NCBI GenBank assembly: GCA_034437075.1
Contig: DAOTVD010000331.1
Location: forward strand, 1-6,081
Reading direction: 5' to 3'
Source: DAOTVD01 sp034437075
GTDB taxonomy: Bacteria > Chloroflexota > Anaerolineae > Aggregatilineales > J027
DNA: 6,081 nt
Position 1 is the stretch's first letter. Each line of letters starts with the position of its first letter. The notes under the pieces are model-generated. The model had not been told where the DNA came from and did no database searches. It saw only the letters and a program-made list of their open reading frames with translations. Of the stretch, positions 1-4,803 are shown one piece after another. Position numbers and translations under genes: made by a program.

Positions 1-676
1 TACGGCGGGGCAGGTGTGGCAAGTTGCCGAAAATTGGCGCTATGCCCCCGCCATCCAACGCGCCGCCGAACACATCCGCGCGGGGCGCATCGGGCGTCCG
101 ATGATGTTCCATTGGGCCATCCATGCAGGGCTAACCCCCGACCGCGCGTATTACCATACCCCCTGGCGGCGTGACGGCAGCCACCCCCACGGCCTCATGC
201 TGGATGGCGGCGTGCATTTCATCGCGGGCTTACGCACGGTGCTGGGCGAAATCGCGACCATCCAAGCGCAAAGCGCCCACTTGCGCGACGACCTGCCCCC
301 GCCAGATACCCTGGTGGCGACCGTGCGCATGGCCTCCGGCCTGGTCGGTACGCTGGCGATGACCTATGCGATCGGGCTGCCTTGGACGACCGCGCTAACT
401 ATCGCGGGGGATGACGGCACGCTCGTGGTTAATCGCGATGCGCTGAGCCTGCACCACGGCGACACCGTGCAGGATGAACTACACGCCGCTGGCGACGGCG
501 TCGCGGCAGAATGGGACGCCTTTCATAAGGCCATACGGTCTGGGCAACCCAAGCCCGCCATGCTAGCGTCTGCGTTACAAGATATTGCGGGGGTCGAAGC
601 GTTCATCGCGGCGGCGCGCACCGGGCAGCGCACCCACCCCCAGACTATTTACACAGCAGATGCTCACCAAACCTAA
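1..676 (+). CDS. Gfo/Idh/MocA-family NAD(P)-dependent oxidoreductase, C-terminal part (5' end outside window)
   Basis: The reading frame is open from base 2 and ends at TAA 674-676, giving 224 residues. The N-terminal Rossmann domain that binds NAD(P) lies upstream of the window, so the GTG at 14 is an internal valine and not a start. The visible part opens with VAENWRYAPAIQ and GRIGRP, the usual junction after the catalytic EKP segment of this family. It then gives WRRDG and LDGGVHFIAGLR (His codon at 215-217), equivalent to the family's D-x-G-x-H active-site stretch. An LPPPDT segment and a beta-rich half follow. The LDGGVH plus LPPxDT combination recalls the yeast YMR315W-like branch more than inositol dehydrogenases; this is recognition from memory. 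Such enzymes oxidise or reduce sugars, polyols or related cytoplasmic compounds; the substrate cannot be read here. No stop or frameshift interrupts the visible part. Confidence 0.88.
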   Translation, partial: TAGQVWQVAENWRYAPAIQRAAEHIRAGRIGRPMMFHWAIHAGLTPDRAYYHTPWRRDGSHPHGLMLDGGVHFIAGLRTVLGEIATIQAQSAHLRDDLPPPDTLVATVRMASGLVGTLAMTYAIGLPWTTALTIAGDDGTLVVNRDALSLHHGDTVQDELHAAGDGVAAEWDAFHKAIRSGQPKPAMLASALQDIAGVEAFIAAARTGQRTHPQTIYTADAHQT

Positions 677-797
677 CGAGTGACTCCGAAAAATGTTCTT
701 GATAGCTTTTCCCCCTAAAATTTTGTGTTTGTTTTTTATCTGATCGCTTTGTCTTGGCCAGTGAGGATGCCAAGGCAAACACTACGGAGTACACCGC
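677..797 (+). other. AT-rich intergenic gap between oxidoreductase and DUF5519 gene
   Basis: This 121-bp gap is clearly richer in A and T than the flanking genes. It contains a T-run at 732-737 with no GC-rich stem directly before it, so I do not call an intrinsic terminator. TAAAAT at 716-721 could be a -10 box and TTGATA at 699-704 a -35-like hexamer, but they are only 11 bp apart and cannot form one promoter. A promoter for the downstream gene is likely here but cannot be placed. The right half holds the stem-loop described separately and a good ribosome binding site, ACGGAG at 784-789, 8 nt before the ATG at 798. Confidence 0.5.
749..778 (+). repeat. Inverted repeat (10-bp stem, 10-nt loop) just before the ribosome binding site
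   Basis: The left arm TTGTCTTGGC (749-758) pairs with the right arm GCCAAGGCAA (769-778) at every position, with one T-G wobble (752 with 775). The loop, 759-768, is 10 nt. The stem ends 6 nt before the Shine-Dalgarno site at 784-789, so it does not hide that site. It lacks a following T-run, which argues against a terminator. It may be an mRNA leader structure or a dyad operator for a DNA-binding regulator; the sequence alone does not decide. Confidence 0.5.
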
Positions 798-1232
798 ATG
801 ACCGGATCACAAAGTATCGAACGCATCATCGCCGCCTTGGGCCGCTGGGAAGATGTGGAATGCCGCCAACACCGCTATCGTAGCACAGACGTCTTTTTAG
901 GCTTGGCCGAAGTCGCCCGCGTACATGCCAATGGCGTGCTAGATTTACGCTACAACCAACCGCTAGCCCAAGCGCTCATCGCGGAAGGCAAAGCCACCCC
1001 CCACGAGATGTATCCCGACTCGGGCTGGGTGAATTTTCATGTGCACTGCGAGCGCCACGTCCCCCAGGCCTTGTGGCTGCTGGAAGTCGCCTATTGCTAC
1101 CATCGCATCCGCTGGCTGAACCGGCGCGCCCCGCTGAGCATCGAGCAAGAGGGCGCTTTGCGCGGCCAGCTGCAAACCCTGAACCTCTCCGCCCGCGTGG
1201 CTCCGCTCTTTGAAGACGTGCTACGCGCCTGA
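798..1232 (+). CDS. DUF5519 family protein (Pfam 'Luciferase' domain), function unknown
   Basis: This gene encodes 144 residues, a normal length for a stand-alone DUF5519 protein. The start is supported by ACGGAG at 784-789, 8 nt before the ATG. The recognisable block runs from about residue 40 to 100: VHANGVLDL (42-50), LIAEGKATPHEMYPDSGWVNF (60-80) and ALWLLEVAY (91-99). This matches the family pattern of an HxxG turn, a helix ending in EG-A-PH, the PDSGW signature and a closing helix. I assign it from memory of that pattern, not from a search. The 'luciferase' label reflects a remote domain relationship and is not evidence of light production. There is no signal peptide or membrane helix, so the protein is probably cytoplasmic. 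The stop lies 8 nt before the methyltransferase start, so the two are probably co-transcribed. Confidence 0.8.
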   Translation: MTGSQSIERIIAALGRWEDVECRQHRYRSTDVFLGLAEVARVHANGVLDLRYNQPLAQALIAEGKATPHEMYPDSGWVNFHVHCERHVPQALWLLEVAYCYHRIRWLNRRAPLSIEQEGALRGQLQTLNLSARVAPLFEDVLRA

Positions 1233-1240
1233 GCGCCCAC

Positions 1241-2305
1241 ATGCAGCGGATTTTCTCGCGCGTAGCATGGCCCTACGGCTGGCTGACCGACAACGCCCTG
1301 TGGCGCAGCGCCGCGCCAGACATCGCCAAGCAACTGCCCCCCAGTGGCGCGCGCTTGCGCCTGCTGGATATGACCTGCGGCACCGGAACGGCCCTGCGTG
1401 ATCTCGTCGCGCGCCGCCCAGATATCACCCCAACGGGCCACGATTACGCGCTGGGGATGCTGCGCGCCGCCCGCGAACGCGGCCACCCCGGCGCGTATGT
1501 CTGCGGGGATGCCTTGCGCGCGCCCTTCCCCGCCGATACCTTCGACGCGGTACTCATCCAACGCACGTATTATTTTATGGGCGCGCGCCAGCCAGATATG
1601 CTGGCCGAGGCCCTGCGCGTGTTGCGGCCCGGCGGGCGGCTGATTCTGGTTAATCCCGTGCGGCAGCGCACCATCCTGCGCGCACCTGCCGCGCTGCGCC
1701 GTGGCCCGGTCGCGGCCTTGGATATGGCGCTCTGGCGCTTTTTCGTGCAGGCTATCGGCGGCGTAGACACGGCAGGCATGGCCGAAGACCTGCGCGCGGC
1801 GGGCTTCGCGCGCATCCTGTCGGAGCCGATTATGGACGGCTGGACGATCCTGACGCGCGGCGAAAAACCCTATGCGGATGATCTCTCGACGATGGAGCGC
1901 GTAGCGGTCGGCGCGGGGGATGCCGCCGCCAGCGGCGAATTGCTGCGCGGGGAGGCGCTTCAGGCCGCGCCGGGGCGCTATGTGCATTTGCTCATCCGCC
2001 AAGAGCCGAATAAGCCCGCCTGGAAGCTCGCGCCGGATGAGGTCATCACCTGGCACGCCGCCGCGCGGGGGGGCGAACCGCCCGCCGCCCTGGGGTTTTC
2101 GTCCTTGCCGAAGGCCGTCGCATTTATGCAAGCCGCCGTCATGGCGGGCACCGTGCGCGATGTCAGCAAGGTCGCCAAATTTCAAAAAGCCGTCGCGGCG
2201 GCGTGGGATTTCCCCATCTGGCTGAATCCTGAGCCCGAGGCCCTCGCGGGGCCGGTCGCATGGCTGGCGATTGACCCGGCCAGCGCCGAAGCGCCCGATG
2301 AATAG
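1241..2305 (+). CDS. Class I SAM-dependent methyltransferase with an extra C-terminal domain
   Basis: This gene encodes 354 residues. The N-terminal domain (about 1-200) is a methyltransferase type 11/UbiE-like fold. Motif I is LLDMTCGTGTAL (41-52), binding S-adenosylmethionine, and GHDYA (66-70) ends strand 2 with the acidic residue. Next come GDALRAPFPADTFDAVL (89-105), then EALRVLRPGGRLILV (123-137), the post-III helix and strand. Residues 200-255 link to a second part (about 256-335) with W261, GFSSLPKAVAFMQAAV (285-300) and a closing WDFPIWLNP (322-330), which I do not recognise. Typical members end near 200-260 residues, so the extra part is real. Start ATG 1241 lies 8 nt after the upstream stop with no clear Shine-Dalgarno site, so translation is probably coupled to the DUF5519 gene. 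The substrate is unknown, and the UbiE resemblance does not imply quinone methylation. Confidence 0.85.
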   Translation: MQRIFSRVAWPYGWLTDNALWRSAAPDIAKQLPPSGARLRLLDMTCGTGTALRDLVARRPDITPTGHDYALGMLRAARERGHPGAYVCGDALRAPFPADTFDAVLIQRTYYFMGARQPDMLAEALRVLRPGGRLILVNPVRQRTILRAPAALRRGPVAALDMALWRFFVQAIGGVDTAGMAEDLRAAGFARILSEPIMDGWTILTRGEKPYADDLSTMERVAVGAGDAAASGELLRGEALQAAPGRYVHLLIRQEPNKPAWKLAPDEVITWHAAARGGEPPAALGFSSLPKAVAFMQAAVMAGTVRDVSKVAKFQKAVAAAWDFPIWLNPEPEALAGPVAWLAIDPASAEAPDE

Positions 2306-2365
2306 CCACGCCCCGAACGAGATGCGCGCGGCCCTTGCCTATAGCCGCCCCACCACCGGATGCGC

Positions 2366-2371
2366 TATAAT
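2366..2371 (+). promoter_or_regulatory. TATAAT -10 box for a probable leaderless start at 2379
   Basis: A perfect TATAAT lies inside the 5' end of the maximal reading frame and ends 7 nt before ATG 2379. Transcription would therefore start at or within a base or so of the A of that ATG, giving a leaderless mRNA. No TTGACA-like hexamer lies 15-19 bp upstream; that stretch is GC-rich, around 2341-2350. There is also no Shine-Dalgarno site before 2379, which fits leaderless initiation. A hexamer can occur by chance, so this is a candidate. Confidence 0.45.
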
Positions 2372-2378
2372 GCGCCGT

Positions 2379-2816
2379 ATGGATACCCCATCCCCCAACT
2401 ATCGCCTATGGTCCCAACAGGTGGGCTACTACGCACCCGCTACTCAACGGCTCCCCTGGGCCGTTTGGGATGATTTTGGCGGTGGTGTAATCATCTATGT
2501 GCGCGCTGGGCGGCTGTATCTGAGCGCGCCGTTTGGCCCGTGGGCGGGCGAGCATCCGCTGCGCGCGGCAGATGATGCCGACCGCTATTGCCTGGGGGCT
2601 GATAATCTGCCCGTGCACTTTCTGCGCGATGACGTGGGGTATGTGCGGGCGTTGCGGGTCGGCGCACGCCACTTCGCATTGCGCCCGCGCTGGCACGCCC
2701 CAGATTATAGCGGGCGAGTGATGGTGGGCGTGGCGCTCCTCGTGGCGCTGGCTGGGCTCGCCTGGCGCCTGACCACGGTTGTGTATCGAACTCGGTTGAA
2801 ATATCCATCGTCATGA
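2379..2816 (+). CDS. Hypothetical small protein with one C-terminal transmembrane helix
   Basis: With the start at ATG 2379 the product has 145 residues. I do not recognise the family. Residues 1-108 look like a small, mainly beta domain rich in aromatics, including VWDDFGGGVIIYVRAGRLYLSAPFGPW (29-55) and VGYVRALRVGARHFALRPRW (86-105). Residues 114-129 (VMVGVALLVALAGLAW) form a single hydrophobic helix, followed by a basic tail. This suggests a tail-anchored protein with its domain in the cytoplasm. The frame stays open to TTG 2271. ATG 2298 overlaps the methyltransferase stop by 8 bp and would add 27 residues by coupled translation. I prefer 2379 because TATAAT sits 7 nt upstream and the extra residues look unstructured. 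Codon choice in the last ten codons (from about 2781) shifts to A/T-ending codons, so the tail may be newly acquired read-through sequence. Confidence 0.6.
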   Translation: MDTPSPNYRLWSQQVGYYAPATQRLPWAVWDDFGGGVIIYVRAGRLYLSAPFGPWAGEHPLRAADDADRYCLGADNLPVHFLRDDVGYVRALRVGARHFALRPRWHAPDYSGRVMVGVALLVALAGLAWRLTTVVYRTRLKYPSS

Positions 2817-2827
2817 TATTCCCATCT

Positions 2828-2849
2828 GGCTGGAGCGCCTCCTTCAGCC
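2828..2849 (+). other. Weak stem-loop after the small membrane protein gene, possible terminator
   Basis: GGCTG (2828-2832) pairs with CAGCC (2845-2849). Inside, GAG (2833-2835) pairs with CTC (2839-2841) across a CGC loop, leaving a 3-nt bulge. It lies 11 nt after the TGA at 2814-2816, where a terminator would be expected. Only CCTTGTT follows and not a true T-run, so intrinsic termination would be weak at best. Confidence 0.25.
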
Positions 2850-2882
2850 CCTTGTTAGCTTGTGATGCACGGATCGCTGAAT

Positions 2883-2979
2883 AGCTACCCCTCCCCAACC
2901 CTTCCCCGAATTCAGGGCGGGGCTACGATGCACGCGCGTAAGTCCTCCTCCCGAATTCGGGGAGAAATCAAAGAGGGGG
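2883..2979 (+). repeat. Degenerate GC-rich repeat element with two GAATTC-centred palindromes
   Basis: CCCGAATTCGGG at 2950-2961 is a perfect 12-bp palindrome, and flanking CTC/GAG pairs extend it imperfectly. A sister copy, CCCGAATTCAGGG at 2905-2917, carries one inserted base. Pyrimidine-rich runs precede each copy (2887-2907 and 2944-2952), and purine-rich runs follow (2915-2922 and 2959-2979). Paired C-rich/G-rich blocks around GAATTC are a style of dispersed intergenic repeat that I recall from cyanobacterial and Chloroflexota genomes. No transposase is nearby and no T-run follows, so it is neither an intact insertion sequence nor a standard terminator. Confidence 0.5.
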
Positions 2980-3055
2980 CAAAAATGGCGACCTGCCAAA
3001 GTAACTACTCAGCCCTCAATTTGATGCAATCGCCCTAGTGCCTGACCATACACAA

Positions 3056-3084
3056 ATGACATCGTTTGCATTTTCGCTTAAAAT
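3056..3084 (+). promoter_or_regulatory. Sigma70-like promoter of the histidine kinase gene
   Basis: ATGACA (3056-3061) matches five of six bases of TTGACA. TAAAAT (3079-3084) matches five of six bases of TATAAT. The spacer is exactly 17 bp and the region is AT-rich. Transcription would start near 3091, giving a leader of about 24 nt before ATG 3115. No strong Shine-Dalgarno site lies in that leader. Confidence 0.6.
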
Positions 3085-3085
3085 A

Positions 3086-3118
3086 GAATAAAGCAATATG
3101 ACGAATAAAGCGATATGA
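3086..3118 (+). repeat. 16-bp tandem direct repeat across the kinase start codon
   Basis: GAATAAAGCAATATGA (3086-3101) is repeated as GAATAAAGCGATATGA (3103-3118), 15 of 16 bases identical, with a 17-bp period. The second copy contains the kinase ATG at 3115-3117. The first copy contains an out-of-frame ATG at 3098. The period does not preserve the reading frame. The repeat may be a recent slippage duplication or a two-site operator overlapping the transcription start. Confidence 0.7.
3098..3118 (+). other. Possible six-codon upstream ORF (MTNKAI) coupled to the kinase by ATGA
   Basis: ATG 3098-3100 opens a short frame ending at TGA 3116-3118, which overlaps the kinase ATG (3115-3117) in an ATGA tetranucleotide. 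It starts about 7 nt after the predicted transcription start and has no Shine-Dalgarno site. If translated, it could feed ribosomes to the kinase start by termination-reinitiation. It exists only because of the tandem repeat and may be incidental. Confidence 0.25.
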
Positions 3119-4803
3119 TACAGCCTCTTGCTATTGTATTAATGGTCTGGCGCACCCTCATCGCTGCACACCCCACCCTGCAAGACCCCGCCCAACGCCG
3201 TGACGCCGAATTACTCGCCTCTTTGTTGTTGGTTATGCTCAGCCTAGGGGGATATATCTTCATCGCGTTTCAAATGGCGATGGGTATTCCTTTGGCGAAC
3301 GGTGATCCTGTATCTTGGTTCCAGGCTGCTATGCTCGGTTGCTTCGCGGGCTTATACGCCCTCACGCGGACGCGCCATTACCGGCACGCGGTGCCGCTCA
3401 TGCTGGTGATTCTGATGGTGGGCGTGTTCGTGGTGGCCTGGCCGCGTGAGGATGGCGTGTATCATGGCTTTCTGGTGTATTATGTCCTGCCCGTGATCGT
3501 CACGCAATTGTTTTATGGCCCGCGCATGACCGTGCTCGTCGCGGGGATGTGTAGCGCGGCGTTTTTTCTCTTTGCAGCGACCGCGCCGGGCATCGCGCTC
3601 TCCGACTTGGAACTTGGCTATTTCTGGCTGGTTTCCGGGTTCATCCTGGTAACGGGCTATCATCAGCGCCAGGTGAGTGACCTGCGCCGCGCAGAACTGA
3701 GCGCCAGCGAAAGCCGCTACCGTCAACTGGTGGAACAAAGCCCAGATGCCATTTTGGTCATCTCGCAGACGCATGTGCTCTATGCCAATAGTGCCGCACA
3801 AGCGTTCATCAGCGCGCAAATCGGCCCGGCACAACTGCCCCAACCCCTAAGCGCCTTCGTGGGGGAAGATTTGGCCGCGCCCTTGCAGCAACTCGTGAGC
3901 GAAGATTTCCGAGCGGAGATGAACCACGGCCAAGAACTCACGCTGAGCTTGCGCGATAAGCGCGAACTGGTCGCGATTTACTCCTCCGCGCCGATTGAAT
4001 ATGGCGGCGAGCCGGCCCGGCAGATCATCGCGCGGGATGTCACCGAATTGCGCCACCTGGAAAGCCAAAAACAAGCTATGGCTCTGGAGCAAGCGCGCCT
4101 GGCCATGCTGCAAAACTTCATGAATGGGCTATCCCACGACCTGAAAACGCCCCTAACCATCATCAACACCAAGATTTATTTGCTAGAACGCAGCGCGACA
4201 TCCGAGCAACAACGCAGGCATCTGGACACCCTGCGCAAACATACCGAGCGCCTGGGCGCTTTGCTAGACACCCTGCTGACCATGCTCCGGCTCGACCGCG
4301 CGCCGTCGTTCGAGTTCCGGCCCAGCGATTTGAACGCCTTTGTGAATGCAGTCGCGGGCAACTTCAACGCCGTAGCGCGCGCCAAAAACCAACACATCTA
4401 CACCGACCTAGCGCCGGGCCTGCCCCGCGCCGAAATGGACGTCACCGAAATGCACCAGGCCGTCGGGCACATCCTGACCAACGCGCTGCAACATACTCCG
4501 CCGGGCGGCACCATCACTCTGCGCTCGCGCTACACCACCGACCCGGCGTTTTTGTTGCTAGAAATCCAAGATGATGGCCCCGGCATCAAACCCGAAGACC
4601 TAAACAACATCTTCCAGCATTTTTATCGCGCCGACCCGGCCCGCTCGGTGGAGACAGGCGGCGTTGGCCTGGGTTTGACCATCAGCCGCAAGATTGTGGA
4701 AATGCACGGCGGGCGCGTGGAGGTGCGCAGCACGCTCGGCCAGGGCACCACCTTCGGGCTGTATATCCCCGTGGCGACGCAAGACGCCCTGGCAACCGCC
4801 TAG
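3115..4803 (+). CDS. Membrane-bound PAS-domain sensor histidine kinase
   Basis: This gene encodes 562 residues. About six membrane helices fill residues 33-183 (near 33-55, 69-84, 93-109, 118-136, 137-157 and 168-183). A PAS domain follows at about 198-310, opening with ESRYRQLVEQSPDAILVIS. A short coiled coil leads to the H-box NGLSHDLKTPLTII, with His341 as the autophosphorylation site. The ATPase domain has the N-box around HILTNALQH (Asn456), G1 DDGPGI (486-491), the F-box IFQHFYRAD (499-507) and G2 GGVGLGLTISRKIVEMHGG (515-533). All key residues are present, so it should be active. The signal is unknown, sensed by the membrane region or PAS. In-frame TAA 3106-3108 rules out a longer protein; ATG 3142 is an alternative start. 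It has its own promoter, and no response regulator is in the window. Its stop overlaps the convergent gene. Confidence 0.93.
   Translation: MIQPLAIVLMVWRTLIAAHPTLQDPAQRRDAELLASLLLVMLSLGGYIFIAFQMAMGIPLANGDPVSWFQAAMLGCFAGLYALTRTRHYRHAVPLMLVILMVGVFVVAWPREDGVYHGFLVYYVLPVIVTQLFYGPRMTVLVAGMCSAAFFLFAATAPGIALSDLELGYFWLVSGFILVTGYHQRQVSDLRRAELSASESRYRQLVEQSPDAILVISQTHVLYANSAAQAFISAQIGPAQLPQPLSAFVGEDLAAPLQQLVSEDFRAEMNHGQELTLSLRDKRELVAIYSSAPIEYGGEPARQIIARDVTELRHLESQKQAMALEQARLAMLQNFMNGLSHDLKTPLTIINTKIYLLERSATSEQQRRHLDTLRKHTERLGALLDTLLTMLRLDRAPSFEFRPSDLNAFVNAVAGNFNAVARAKNQHIYTDLAPGLPRAEMDVTEMHQAVGHILTNALQHTPPGGTITLRSRYTTDPAFLLLEIQDDGPGIKPEDLNNIFQHFYRADPARSVETGGVGLGLTISRKIVEMHGGRVEVRSTLGQGTTFGLYIPVATQDALATA
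4800..4803. other. CTAG shared by the stop codons of two convergent genes
   Basis: The kinase ends with TAG at 4801-4803, and the opposite-strand hydrolase ends with TAG read from 4802-4800. Both stops sit within one palindromic CTAG, so the genes overlap by 4 bp. No intergenic space remains for a terminator, so transcripts from either side must run into the neighbouring coding sequence. Confidence 0.95.

Larger units (their letters stand above)
2817..3114 (+). other. Intergenic region with palindromes, a promoter and a tandem repeat; no gene
   Basis: This is the only long stretch without a gene. From left to right it holds a weak stem-loop right after the preceding stop, an 8-bp direct repeat GATGCACG (2864-2871 and 2927-2934) around the first GAATTC palindrome, a second stronger palindrome near 2955, and about 75 bp (2985-3055) in which I see nothing. 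It ends with an AT-rich promoter and tandem repeat leading into the histidine kinase. No tRNA-like fold and no short ORF with a good ribosome binding site is evident. Confidence 0.6.

Noticed and set aside
14..16. GTG as the start of the oxidoreductase
   Set aside because: The frame is open upstream to the window edge, and the protein would lack the NAD(P)-binding domain; the codon is an internal valine.
699..737. Terminator or complete promoter between oxidoreductase and DUF5519 gene
   Set aside because: The T-run at 732-737 has no stable stem before it, and TTGATA and TAAAAT are spaced 11 bp apart, too close for one promoter.
575..778. 67-residue minus-strand frame over the 677-797 gap
   Set aside because: There is no ribosome binding site or domain, and it overlaps the end of the oxidoreductase. 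It is more likely a chance frame in AT-rich DNA.
798..1232. Bioluminescence function from the 'luciferase' domain name
   Set aside because: The Pfam name reflects remote similarity. No flavin luciferase or substrate-synthesis genes are nearby, and DUF5519 proteins have no shown luciferase activity that I know of.
1097..2185. Long 362-residue open frame on the minus strand
   Set aside because: It lies opposite the methyltransferase, whose motifs are clear. The antisense translation is Arg/Gly/Ala-rich with no recognisable domain, as expected from GC-rich codons read backwards.
2491..2898. Minus-strand frame whose first 40 residues (SQANKGLKEALQPDGNIMTMDIS) look somewhat protein-like
   Set aside because: The remainder is low-complexity Arg/Pro/Ala antisense to the small membrane protein gene. 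The first part could be a relic of an old gene, but I cannot name a family or find a ribosome binding site, so I do not call it.
2950..2961. CCCGAATTCGGG palindrome as an intrinsic terminator
   Set aside because: No T-run follows on either strand, and the motif is repeated in a broken copy nearby, which suits a dispersed repeat better.
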